NCBI GenBank assembly: GCA_016718845.1 | Contig: JADKCK010000013.1 | Location: 1 to 64,000 of the forward strand | Origin: Sphingobacteriales bacterium | GTDB lineage: Bacteria > Bacteroidota > Bacteroidia > Chitinophagales > UBA2359 | Direction: 5' to 3' | DNA: 64,000 nucleotides | Shown here: in pieces, positions 31,548-40,031 of the stretch | Numbering within the stretch: position 1 is the first letter of the stretch | Layout: each line of letters begins with the position of its first letter | Notes under the pieces: generated by a model | Told to the model about the DNA's origin: nothing | Databases searched by the model: none | Seen by the model: the letters and a program-made list of their open reading frames with translations, nothing else | Position numbers and translations under genes: made by a program

Positions 31548-32378
31548 ATGAAACAGAGAAAACTATTAAGTCAACGACATCCAGTTTTATATTTCTTAGC
31601 CGTTTGGACAAGACGACTTATACGTTATGGTGACTGGTACTTTGACAATAAAAAATACGCAAAAGAACGGACGACTGAAAAAATTGCTTTTAGAGTAAAG
31701 AAACACCAATCAGTTTTATTAAAAAAACTTGGGGACAATAATGAACAACTACAACTAAACAAAGTAACAAATCTTAAAATTGCAGTAAAACAATTAGACG
31801 GAATTTTAATTAAGCCAGGCGAAACTTTTTCATTTTGCAAACTTGTTGGGCTTCCAACAAAACGAAAAGGATATTTACTAGGAATGGAACTATCATTTGG
31901 AGAAGCAAGAGCAGGAATTGGTGGCGGAATTTGCCAAATTTCTAATTTAATTCATTGGCTAGTAATGCACAGTCCTTTGACAGTTACAGAACGTTATCAT
32001 CATTCATTTGACCCATTTCCAGACGATGGACGAGTTTTACCATTTGGTAGTGGAGCGACCGTTTTTTATAATTATCGTGACTATCAATTTACAAACAATA
32101 CTGAACACACCTTTCAAATAAATTTGTGGTTTTCAGACAAGTGCTTAGACGGAGAACTTAGAATAGACAAAGAACTTGATTATGCTTATCACATTATTGA
32201 AAAGGAGCATCAGTTTCTAAAAATAGACGGACAATTCTTTCGTAAGAATGAAATTTGGAGAGAAAAAATTCTTAAATTTGAAAGTGGTAAAATTATTGAG
32301 ACCGAACTATTAACAAAAAATTTTGCGAGAGTAACTTATGAACCTGAAAACTATATTGAACAAAAAAACTGCCCATAA
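31548..32378 (+). CDS. VanW family protein
   Basis: 276 residues. The family core reads LDGILIKPGETFSFCKLVG, then GMELSFGEARAGIGGGICQI with the GGGxCQ motif, and ERYHHSFDPFPDDGRVLPFG and SGATVFYNYRDYQF. The N-terminus LLSQRHPVLYFLAVWTRRLI is basic and hydrophobic, possibly a membrane anchor. VanW occurs near vancomycin resistance clusters in Gram-positives but also as a lone gene in many bacteria; its biochemical role is unknown. Here no resistance genes are adjacent. It lies between two attC-like palindromes. Confidence 0.85.
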   Translation: MKQRKLLSQRHPVLYFLAVWTRRLIRYGDWYFDNKKYAKERTTEKIAFRVKKHQSVLLKKLGDNNEQLQLNKVTNLKIAVKQLDGILIKPGETFSFCKLVGLPTKRKGYLLGMELSFGEARAGIGGGICQISNLIHWLVMHSPLTVTERYHHSFDPFPDDGRVLPFGSGATVFYNYRDYQFTNNTEHTFQINLWFSDKCLDGELRIDKELDYAYHIIEKEHQFLKIDGQFFRKNEIWREKILKFESGKIIETELLTKNFARVTYEPENYIEQKNCP

Positions 32379-32493
32379 CAGACATTTAGCTTCGCTGCTA
32401 CTTGGTGGTGGCAAAAGTGGCGGTTCAGTTCTCCGCAGACACATTTGTGTTAAAAAATCCGCCACCTACGCAAAGCCCCAAAACGTTATAGCC
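32371..32493 (+). repeat. attC-like imperfect palindrome, site 2
   Basis: Left border CCATAAC, right border GTTATAGCC. Inner stem GTGGCGG (32417-32423) with CCGCCAC (32459-32465). The left arm shares TTCGCTGCTACTT with the site at 34404. The right arm (32460-32488) is identical over 29 nt to 33201-33229. Confidence 0.6.
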
Positions 32494-32500
32494 AATTTTA

Positions 32501-33058
32501 ATGAAACACTACACAACAGACAAATATCGCATTGACATTTATGCCGACCAGACTTTTACAGAAGGTTCGGCTGACAATGTCAATATTTACGACTTTGTTT
32601 ACTTCGACAAATCTGAGTATCATTTTCCATCAGTTTACGGAATAAAAATCTATCAAAACGATACACTAATAAAAAGTGCAGTTATTGGCTCTGTTGGTGG
32701 CAGAACAGCAATTCACGACACTTCTACAATAATCGAAAATGATAGACTTTTAGTTTGCTGTTCGGACACCATTTTTTGTTTATCAATTCCCGAATTGACT
32801 TTGTTGTGGCGGACACAATCTGACCAAGCGACTTGTTTTGAAATTTATAAATACCAAGACAGCTACATTATTCACGGAGAACTTGAAATTTCTCGACTCG
32901 ACAAGGACGGAAAAATACTTTGGCAACAAAGCGGTGCGGACATCTTTACAACATTGGACGGCAAAGACAGTTTTGTAATCACTGACAATTATATTTTAGC
33001 GACTGACTGGGAAAACAAAAAGTATAAATTTGACTTTAATGGACAATCCATTTTATAA
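32501..33058 (+). CDS. Conserved hypothetical protein (beta-rich, WD/PQQ-like)
   Basis: 185 residues, no signal peptide, frame intact. Repeated short beta-strand patterns (YGIKIYQNDTLIKSAVIG; LLVCCSDTIFCLSIPELTLL; EISRLDKDGKILWQQSG; DGKDSFVITDNYILATDWEN) suggest a small PQQ/propeller-like beta domain. Function unknown. It is bounded by attC-like palindromes on both sides, which fits a single-gene cassette. Confidence 0.6.
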   Translation: MKHYTTDKYRIDIYADQTFTEGSADNVNIYDFVYFDKSEYHFPSVYGIKIYQNDTLIKSAVIGSVGGRTAIHDTSTIIENDRLLVCCSDTIFCLSIPELTLLWRTQSDQATCFEIYKYQDSYIIHGELEISRLDKDGKILWQQSGADIFTTLDGKDSFVITDNYILATDWENKKYKFDFNGQSIL

Positions 33059-33099
33059 CAACACCGACGCTAGACAACTGGACAATGGAAAGAAAAACT

Positions 33100-33231
33100 G
33101 GCTATAACAGCAGATTTGCAATAGGCGGGGTTTCGTGCTTCGTAGACAGTTTTGTGGTAGCCCAAAGTTCAGTGCTCTGCATCAATATTTGCGCTAAAAT
33201 CGCCACCTACGCAAAGCCCCAAAACGTTACC
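33100..33231 (+). repeat. attC-like imperfect palindrome, site 3
   Basis: Left border GGCTATAAC, right border CGTTACC. TTTGC and GGCG in the left arm can pair with CGCC and GCAAA in the right arm. The right arm 33201-33229 is identical to 32460-32488. Confidence 0.6.
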
Positions 33232-33257
33232 AACAAAACTAAAAAAAACTGACCAAT

Positions 33258-34334
33258 ATGCGAAAATCTAAAACTTACTCATCAATTATTTTCTTTTTTA
33301 TCGCTCAACTCGCCTACTCACAAGTAGATACAAACTACAGTCAACTCGTTTGGTCAGATGAGTTTGATTACAACGGAGCAATAGACCCAACCAAATGGCA
33401 CCACCAAACGCAAATACCAGAAGGTGGTAACTGGTACAATGGCGAAGTGCAACATTATACCAATGAATTAACTAATTCTTTTGTAGAAAATGGTGTATTA
33501 CAGATAACAGCCATCAAAGAAAATTACACCAATCAAGGTGTTACCAAAGACTACACCTCTGCCAGATTAAATTCAAAATTTGCTTTTACCTATGGTAGAA
33601 TTGATATTAGAGCAAAAATACCTACCCAACAAGGCACATGGCCAGCATTATGGTTGTTAGGAAAAAATATTACCGAGCCAGGAGGCTATTTTGCTGCCAC
33701 AAATGGCACTACGCCATGGCCAGCATGTGGAGAAATTGATATCATGGAACACGGCATTACCCCCTCAGAGCCAGCAGGTTTCATACAAAGCGCCATTCAC
33801 ACCCCGTCATCTTTCGGTAACACGGTTAACCATGCAGGAACTATAGCCAATAATCTTGGTAACGATTTCCATGTCTATTCCATGAATTGGTCGCCCAATC
33901 AAATCACCTTTTTGTTAGATGGTGTAGCCTTTTATACCTACAACCCACCAATAAAAAATGCTTCAACTTGGCCTTTTACTGCCGACCAATACCTGTTAAT
34001 GAATATTGCTATGGGTGGCGTTGCCGGAAATATTTCAAGTAATTTTACCCAAGCAACTATGGAAATTGATTATGTACGTATTTACCAAAACGCTTTGAGT
34101 GTAACTAGCGAAGCAATAAGTGATTTTTTTATCCCTAACCCTGTGCAAAACGTTTTAGAGTTGCCCGCAAACTTTAATAGCAATCATTTGACTTTGTATA
34201 ACACATCAGGTCAGTTGGTTTTGCAAACAACCAACCATACAACTATCGAATTAGAACATTTACCATTTGGGCTATATTTGCTTGTTTTAGAAACCAACAA
34301 TCAGCTTTTTCATAAAAAAATTATCAAACAATAA
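33258..34334 (+). CDS. GH16 family beta-glucanase with T9SS sorting tail
   Basis: 358 residues. A signal peptide (SSIIFFFIAQLAYSQ) is followed by a GH16 domain: LVWSDEFDYNGAIDPTKWHH, FTYGRIDIRAKIP, and the catalytic motif GEIDIMEHG (about residues 158-166) with the nucleophile and acid/base Glu in ExDxxE. The ExDxxE form with Met belongs to the laminarinase-like branch, so the likely substrate is beta-1,3-glucan (family knowledge). The last ~75 residues (FFIPNPVQNVLELPANF and GLYLLVLETNNQLFHKKIIK) form a type A T9SS C-terminal sorting domain. The enzyme is therefore expected at the cell surface or outside. It is the largest gene in the cassette-like array. Confidence 0.92.
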   Translation: MRKSKTYSSIIFFFIAQLAYSQVDTNYSQLVWSDEFDYNGAIDPTKWHHQTQIPEGGNWYNGEVQHYTNELTNSFVENGVLQITAIKENYTNQGVTKDYTSARLNSKFAFTYGRIDIRAKIPTQQGTWPALWLLGKNITEPGGYFAATNGTTPWPACGEIDIMEHGITPSEPAGFIQSAIHTPSSFGNTVNHAGTIANNLGNDFHVYSMNWSPNQITFLLDGVAFYTYNPPIKNASTWPFTADQYLLMNIAMGGVAGNISSNFTQATMEIDYVRIYQNALSVTSEAISDFFIPNPVQNVLELPANFNSNHLTLYNTSGQLVLQTTNHTTIELEHLPFGLYLLVLETNNQLFHKKIIKQ

Positions 34335-34403
34335 AACCGAAAAGAGAAATTGAATTTTGGAGTAAATGCGTTGACGAATGGACGGAGAACTAAAAGCACA
34401 TTC

Positions 34404-34553
34404 CACTAACATCAGTTTAATTTCGCTGCTACTTCGTGGTGGAAAAATGGTGGGTTCAGTGGTTAATTGAGCATTCTACTTCGTATCAACTTGTACTAAG
34501 TTGAACATTTGTGCTGAAAATCCCGCCCACCGCAAATCTGCCAACTGTTAGTG
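34404..34553 (+). repeat. attC-like imperfect palindrome, site 4
   Basis: The outer arms CACTAAC (34404-34410) and GTTAGTG (34547-34553) are perfectly complementary. An inner stem pairs GGTGGG (34449-34454) with CCCACC (34526-34531). The left arm shares TTCGCTGCTACTT with site 2. Confidence 0.65.
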
Positions 34554-34606
34554 CCAATTTTAGGACAACCCTAAACAGACAATAAATCCCAAAAGATATT
34601 ACAACA

Positions 34607-35092
34607 ATGGCAAACAACAAACTTGACCTAAAACTTAGACCAACAGAAATTGCGGACTTGGACACTTTATTTCAATTCCAACTTGACCCAAAAGGTGGAT
34701 ACTTAGCTGCATTTATGCCCAAAAACCCGACTGACAAAACTGCCTACATAAATAAACACACAAAATTGTTAAACGACCCAACAGTAAACAATCAAACAAT
34801 TCTTCTTGACAAAATTATTGTGGGAAGTATTGCTAAGTTTGTTATGGAAGGTGACACAGAAATTACTTATTGGATTGATAGGAAATTTTGGGGACAAGGC
34901 ATTGCAACAAAAGCACTAACTGAATTTCTTGCCTTTGAAACTATAAGACCAATTTTTGGACGAGTTGCATTTGACAATTTTGGTTCACAAAAAGTATTAG
35001 AAAAATGTGGTTTTGATAAAATCGGCTCTGACAAAGGCTTTGCAAATGCCCGACAAATGGAGATAGAAGAATTTATTTATAAACTAAGTTAA
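34607..35092 (+). CDS. GNAT family N-acetyltransferase
   Basis: 161 residues. The acetyl-CoA binding motif A region reads ITYWIDRKFWGQGIATKALT, with the Q-x-x-G/A type GQGIA loop. The C-terminal part FGRVAFDNFGSQKVLEKCGF is the usual RimJ/RimL-like motif B. These enzymes acetylate protein N-termini or small molecules; the substrate is not predictable. Last gene of the plus-strand array, closed by a strong terminator instead of a palindromic site. Confidence 0.88.
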   Translation: MANNKLDLKLRPTEIADLDTLFQFQLDPKGGYLAAFMPKNPTDKTAYINKHTKLLNDPTVNNQTILLDKIIVGSIAKFVMEGDTEITYWIDRKFWGQGIATKALTEFLAFETIRPIFGRVAFDNFGSQKVLEKCGFDKIGSDKGFANARQMEIEEFIYKLS

Positions 35093-35100
35093 CAATAAAC

Positions 35101-35142
35101 AACATAAAACGCCCTATCAATCATGGTAGGGCGTTTTATGTT
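35101..35142. terminator. Terminator after the GNAT gene
   Basis: AACATAAAACGCCCTA pairs perfectly with TAGGGCGTTTTATGTT (16 bp, 10-nt loop). Flanking A and T runs make it bidirectional. Confidence 0.85.
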
Positions 35143-35300
35143 AGCCTAATTCGCAGCTTCGGCAGATAAAACAAATTGATTTCAACAACAATCGCCATCA
35201 AGTAGTAGGCAGGTTTATGATTACCCTCTTGCAATTTTTGTCCAACTTATCTTTTACTCATTCCTAAGCAATTTTTTGTACCTTGTAAGCAATAATGCCG

Positions 35301-35308
35301 TATCTTTG
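35301..35308 (+). promoter_or_regulatory. Promoter of the rhodanese lipoprotein gene
   Basis: TATCTTTG with TTTG about 22 bp upstream. The ATG is 29 bp downstream. Confidence 0.5.
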
Positions 35309-35337
35309 CAATAATTTTTACCAAAATACTTTTTCAG

Positions 35338-35775
35338 ATGAAAAACATACATTTTATCCTGTTTTTAAGCATTGGCTTATTGCTTGCACCAAGCTGTAAC
35401 AGCAGCAAACAACCCGCAAACACCACCGAGCAAAGCTCAACAACTGCCAATGCCTCTAAATTATTGTCGGTGGCAGCCTTTGCACAGCAGCTAGCTAACA
35501 CCCCAAACGCCGTTTTGATTGACCTACGAACACCCGAAGAAATAACCGAAACAGGCAAAATTGAAAATGCTAGCAACTTAGATTTTAATAGCCCTAATTT
35601 TGAGGCAGAACTGGCAAAGTTAGATAAAACTAAACCAACTATGGTATATTGCGCCCGTGGCGGACGAAGTGGTAAAGCAGCTCAAAAGATGCTTGAAATG
35701 GGTTTCACAAATATTAGCGACCTTGATGGCGGCATGATGGCTTGGCAAGGAAATAACATGCCAACTAATAAATAA
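35338..35775 (+). CDS. Rhodanese-like domain lipoprotein
   Basis: 145 residues. Lipoprotein signal: LSIGLLLAPSC with Cys at about position 20. The rhodanese domain starts at AVLIDLRTPEEITETGKIEN and has the active-site loop YCARGGRSGKAA, with the persulfide-forming Cys, ending WQGNNMPTNK. Single-domain rhodanese proteins transfer sulfane sulfur; the acceptor is unknown. Expected at the periplasmic face of a membrane. It is a one-gene transcript, with its own promoter and terminator. Confidence 0.88.
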   Translation: MKNIHFILFLSIGLLLAPSCNSSKQPANTTEQSSTTANASKLLSVAAFAQQLANTPNAVLIDLRTPEEITETGKIENASNLDFNSPNFEAELAKLDKTKPTMVYCARGGRSGKAAQKMLEMGFTNISDLDGGMMAWQGNNMPTNK

Positions 35776-35800
35776 AACCTTTATCTCTTCCCCCAAAAAG

Positions 35801-35836
35801 CGTGGTCGAAACAATTAGTTCGACCACGTTTTTTTT
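35801..35836 (+). terminator. Terminator after the rhodanese gene
   Basis: CGTGGTCGAA and TTCGACCACG form a 10-bp stem with an 8-nt loop, followed by eight T. Confidence 0.9.
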
Positions 35837-36298
35837 GTAGAAACATTACATTATCTTTGGCTATTGCATTACGCAATTCGTTTATTTGCTGCATAAAGCC
35901 CAGCCATACCAAGTGTAACTCTATCGTTAAGCCTTAAGTAATGACAGCCTATTTCATATTTATTATTTAAACCATTTTCACTTACCCCGCTTGACGCGGA
36001 ATATGTCTTTTTTGGGGGTGATTATTGGCTTACCCTATTTGCACAGCCTATGGCACCCCCAAAGCAAAGCAAGCGCAAGCACCCAATCAGCACTTTTTAA
36101 TGTCTGTATCAAACTAAGTTTCTGGCTTGCATGGCAGTGTCGGTTTCGGTTGCTTGTTGATACTTATTTGTTGCAAATTTATCCATATACTTAATCAAAC
36201 AACTACCATAAAAAATAAAGCCACTAACACATCGTAGTTGCTAAGTAACCACAAATGTTGTACCTTTGTTGGGTTAATGTTGGTTTTTATTTTTCAAG
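35837..36298. other. Intergenic region, no gene seen
   Basis: No coding frame with family features is present. A TACCTTTG promoter element lies at 36261-36268 near its right end. Confidence 0.5.
36261..36268 (+). promoter_or_regulatory. Promoter of the TPR-CHAT gene
   Basis: TACCTTTG with TTG 20 bp upstream (36238-36240). The gene starts 31 bp downstream. Confidence 0.55.
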
Positions 36299-39151
36299 AT
36301 GTTGTATCAAACACTTTTTACCGAAGCTCAAACTGCTGTTCAAAGCGGCAATTACGCTCATGCCATTGCTTTATTACAAGCATTAGCAGCACGTTCCGAA
36401 ACTCAAAATAATTGGGTGCAGTATGTACATGCAGCAACCGAGTGGGCATCGGTGCTTATAGACCAAAGCCAATACGATGCGGCTTGTTTGCTTTTACAGC
36501 AAATTGAGCAAAAAACTGTGCATCAATTGCCTGCCCAACACCCCGCCTTTGCCGATTTACAAGGCAATTGGGGGCGTTACCACACCCAAATGGGCAATTA
36601 CCAAACAGCTATTGTTTGTTTTACCACCGAGCAGCAATTACTTGCAAATGCCCCAGAGCCTAATTATGTTTCGGAAATGAAAATGTTGGGCAATTTGGGC
36701 TGGACTTACTCGGCAATGCACCAATACCACACTGCCCTAACCTATTTTGAGCAAAGTTTGCAAATTTGGCAACAACATATCGCCCAAAACAGCACCGATT
36801 TGGCTAATTTGTACAACAACATAGGCATTTGCTACAACCAAAAAGGCGATTACGAAAAAGAACTAAGCTATTACCACAAAGCTGCTAGTGTTTTTATTGC
36901 CGTATTGGGCAACAACAACACCGAACTAATGACCACCTACGGCAATATTGGTGCCACCTACAACGAAACGGGCGAACACCAAAAGGCTTTGCTATTTTTT
37001 GAGCAAGCCCTGCAAATTGCCCTGCAAACCTATGGCGAACAACACACACAAACAGCCCGTCTATACAACAATATGGGCTATAGCTACGACCAACTACAAC
37101 AATACGAGCAGGCATTACAGTATCACCAAAAGGCACTGCATATTAGGCAGCAAATTTTAGGCACTCAACACACCCTTTATGCCAACTCGTGTAGCAATAT
37201 AGGTTTGTGTTACCTGCACTGCCACGAGGTGCAAAAAGCCATTCCATTTTTCGAAAAAGCACTTGCCATACGCCAAAAAAACTTGGGCAACCAAAGCTCT
37301 CCTGTTGGCATTACCCACAATTATTTGGCGCAATGTTACCTACAACTAAATAGTTTTAGCCAAGCTATTGCACATTGCCAACAAGCATTTGCCGTGTTTG
37401 TACCTACATTTAAGCCAAACTCCCTAGCCAATTATCCCAAAGTTACCTTAGCCACCGATTATATTAGGCTGTTAGATACATTTACCATACAGGTAGCTAT
37501 TTTGTACAATTGGCAACAACACCTACCGCAAAAAAACTACCTTAAACAAGCACAACAAATAGTTTGGGCAGCTATAGCATGGGTAGATGAAATACGGCGC
37601 ACTTATCGGTCCGACACGTCAAAGCTGTTATTGGCACAAAAAGCAAGTTTGCTCTGCGAATGGGCAGTAACCATAGCCTTTGATATATACACATTAGCCC
37701 CCAACAACAAACAACTAAACCAACTATTTACCGCCATCGAAAAAGGTAAAGCTATTGTGTTACTGGCTAATATAACCGACACCGAAGCCAAAAATGCTGC
37801 CCAAATTGAACCGCAATTATTGCAACACGAAGCTTTTTTGTTGAGCCAACTTACCCATTTAGACAACCAAATAAACGAAGCCCAGCAGCAACACCCCCCA
37901 AACGAACAACAAATTAGCCAATACCAAAGCCAACATTTTGACATATACCAACAATACGAGCAATGGATTACTACCATCGAGCAACGTTACCCCGCCTATC
38001 ATCAAATTAAATTTACAACCACAACCACTACATTACTTGCCGTACAACAACAATTAGCCCCACAAACAGCTTTTGTGTCGTATTTTGTTAGTGCCCAAAA
38101 TATCTATATTTTGGGTATTTGGCAAGATGCAGTTAAGTGTATATCGGTGCCTAAACCCGATAATTTCGACGATTTATGCACCTTGTTTTTAACGTCCATA
38201 AACGAGTTGCAACGCAAAAACTACCTTAATACCGCAAATCAACTATACAGTTTACTACTAAAACCTATTTTGGGCGATACAAATCTGCCCAAAAATTTAA
38301 TACTAATACCACACGCTCAACTGTATTATTTGCCCTTCGAGGCAATGCTAACAACTGTTGCAGCACCCAACAGTTTGTACCCAAACTTGCCTTACTTAAT
38401 ACAACAATGCCCCATAACTTATCATTATTCGGCAACGTTGTGGATAGCTGCACACAAAAATGCCGCACAAACAGCCCATTTACCCAACAATTTTGTGGGT
38501 TTTGCACCCATATATGGCGCACCGCATGATATGCCAACCGATGTAAACGAGTTACTCAATAATACCCGCTCGGTAAGGGTTTTTGACCAAGAATACCGCC
38601 CGCTTTGGCACTCGGCAGTTGAGGTAACAAGCATAGCCCAACTGTTTGAAAAAGCAAACTATCCAGCACAAACATTTTTGTACGATGCGGCATCTATCCA
38701 AAATTTTAAACAATATTTACCCCAATTTAAGTACATACACGTGGCAGCACACGGCATTTATCAAAGCCGTCAGCCAAACTTGTCGGGTTTGGTGCTGCTT
38801 GATGATAACCAAAAAGCCGCTGTGTTTTATGTATCCGACAGCTACCATTTAGCCTTAAAATCCGATTTGGTGGTGCTAAGTGCCTGCGAAAGTGGCATAG
38901 GTAAAATGGCAAAAGGCGAGGGCGTTTTGGCACTTAATAGGGGTTTGCTCTATGCCGGAGCTGCCAATATTATGTATACCTTGTTTAAGGTGTTCGATAA
39001 AGCATCGAGCCAGCTAACGCAACACTTTTTTGTGTGCGTACTAAATGGCTTTGATTATGCTACTGCCCTGCAAAATGCCAAACAACACCTTATTACCCAA
39101 AACGGAAATACACCCAAATCGTGGGCAGGTTTTGTGTTGTTGGGGCGGTAA
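36299..39151 (+). CDS. TPR repeat protein with CHAT caspase-like protease domain
   Basis: 950 residues, intact frame. The N-terminal ~400 residues are TPR repeats, visible as recurrent YNNIGICYNQKGDYEKEL, YGNIGATYNETGEHQKAL and YNNMGYSYDQLQQYEQAL units. A helical linker (about 400-580, Gln-rich) follows. The C-terminal CHAT domain (about 600-950) has the catalytic His in YIHVAAHGIYQ (near residue 817) and Cys in VVLSACESGIG (near residue 862), followed by GVLALNRGLLYAGAANI. CHAT is a clan CD protease fold related to separase and caspases. TPR-CHAT proteins act as CRISPR type III-E effectors and in suspected cell-death pathways; this one stands alone with its own promoter, so its trigger and substrate are unknown. 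Confidence 0.9.
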   Translation: MLYQTLFTEAQTAVQSGNYAHAIALLQALAARSETQNNWVQYVHAATEWASVLIDQSQYDAACLLLQQIEQKTVHQLPAQHPAFADLQGNWGRYHTQMGNYQTAIVCFTTEQQLLANAPEPNYVSEMKMLGNLGWTYSAMHQYHTALTYFEQSLQIWQQHIAQNSTDLANLYNNIGICYNQKGDYEKELSYYHKAASVFIAVLGNNNTELMTTYGNIGATYNETGEHQKALLFFEQALQIALQTYGEQHTQTARLYNNMGYSYDQLQQYEQALQYHQKALHIRQQILGTQHTLYANSCSNIGLCYLHCHEVQKAIPFFEKALAIRQKNLGNQSSPVGITHNYLAQCYLQLNSFSQAIAHCQQAFAVFVPTFKPNSLANYPKVTLATDYIRLLDTFTIQVAILYNWQQHLPQKNYLKQAQQIVWAAIAWVDEIRRTYRSDTSKLLLAQKASLLCEWAVTIAFDIYTLAPNNKQLNQLFTAIEKGKAIVLLANITDTEAKNAAQIEPQLLQHEAFLLSQLTHLDNQINEAQQQHPPNEQQISQYQSQHFDIYQQYEQWITTIEQRYPAYHQIKFTTTTTTLLAVQQQLAPQTAFVSYFVSAQNIYILGIWQDAVKCISVPKPDNFDDLCTLFLTSINELQRKNYLNTANQLYSLLLKPILGDTNLPKNLILIPHAQLYYLPFEAMLTTVAAPNSLYPNLPYLIQQCPITYHYSATLWIAAHKNAAQTAHLPNNFVGFAPIYGAPHDMPTDVNELLNNTRSVRVFDQEYRPLWHSAVEVTSIAQLFEKANYPAQTFLYDAASIQNFKQYLPQFKYIHVAAHGIYQSRQPNLSGLVLLDDNQKAAVFYVSDSYHLALKSDLVVLSACESGIGKMAKGEGVLALNRGLLYAGAANIMYTLFKVFDKASSQLTQHFFVCVLNGFDYATALQNAKQHLITQNGNTPKSWAGFVLLGR

Positions 39152-39452
39152 CTAAATTACTATTATTTTTATCTACAATAAAACTTGAACCTGAAAAAGT
39201 TCTGGTTTTTATGCTTATTGTGTACTCATCATTTGTTGCGAAGTAAAAAATAAAAACAACAAAAGTAGAAGAACCCAAACTTTTAAGTGGTGGGTAAGCA
39301 GTAGTAAAACAACAACAAAGCTCCATGCCATTTAATAGCTAACTCGTTTGTGTTGCCCCCGCTTAACATCAGCACTTAATACAAAATAGCCATTTTTGTA
39401 CACACCGCTTCCCAAATATCCACCAAAAAACAAAAAACCACATTAAATTCCT

Positions 39453-39460
39453 TATCTTTG
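39453..39460 (+). promoter_or_regulatory. Orphan Bacteroidota-type promoter element
   Basis: TATCTTTG with no intact gene downstream for over 500 bp. Confidence 0.4.
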
Positions 39461-39826
39461 CACCCGTTTGGCAACCCTATAACCCAAATAGCCGTTTGTG
39501 GCATAATAATACCACCAGCTAACACAATCCAAACCCAATTGCGCAAAAATCTGTGCTTATTTAACCGGTTCTTATACTTTTGTGGTTATTTGGGTGTTTT
39601 GCATTTTCACACCCAGTTTTGCAGCTCATTTCTTCTGGACCGGCATTATAGGAATTGGCGTTAAGAAATAGGCAAAAATGAAGCGGTTAAAAAAAAATAC
39701 TGTTTGAGACACGCCACACCGAACCCTGAAAAAAACGATAAACAAAACGTTTGGCGTGTCGAGTTTATTTTTTTCAGCGTAATATTGCCTATTTTAGCCA
39801 ATTACTATACTGCCTTGATTTTTTTG

Positions 39827-39856
39827 GTTACTTTTTTGATCAAGCAAAAAAGTAAC
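39827..39856. repeat. Palindromic intergenic repeat
   Basis: GTTACTTTTTTG and CAAAAAAGTAAC form a perfect 12-bp stem around ATCAAG. Similar TTACTTTTTTG...CAAAAAAGTAA palindromes are frequent between genes in Bacteroidota (recollection). It may act as a bidirectional terminator. Confidence 0.6.
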
Positions 39857-40031
39857 AAACTTTTAATGGGTGGTAAATCCTAAAATAATATACTATGCCA
39901 CTTAACAGCTACCTTCCTTGCATCACCCTTGCTCAATAGGAGTATATAAAGCTATCATTTTTCAGTTCTACAACAAAAGTAAAAGAACTATTTAACCCCA
40001 AATACTCAAAAAAACACCATACTTATAAAAT

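Larger units (their letters stand above)
39152..40031. other. 880-bp intergenic region with orphan promoter and hairpins
   Basis: No complete gene is seen. It holds a TATCTTTG promoter (39453), a hydrophobic reading frame without a start ending SFAAHFFWTGIIGIGVKK at about 39669, an inverted repeat GACACGCCA/TGGCGTGTC (39708-39760) and a 12-bp palindrome at 39827-39856. It may hold a small RNA or a decayed membrane-peptide gene. Confidence 0.45.

Noticed and set aside
31390..34553. Firm call of a classical integron
   Set aside because: No integrase gene is present and the borders do not strictly match attC consensus, so it is kept as a candidate only.
35991..36194. 67-aa ORF before the TPR-CHAT gene
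   Set aside because: No family features and no suitable promoter; position and composition look random.
36299..39151. Type III-E CRISPR effector complex
   Set aside because: No Cas genes or CRISPR array in the window; TPR-CHAT alone is not sufficient.
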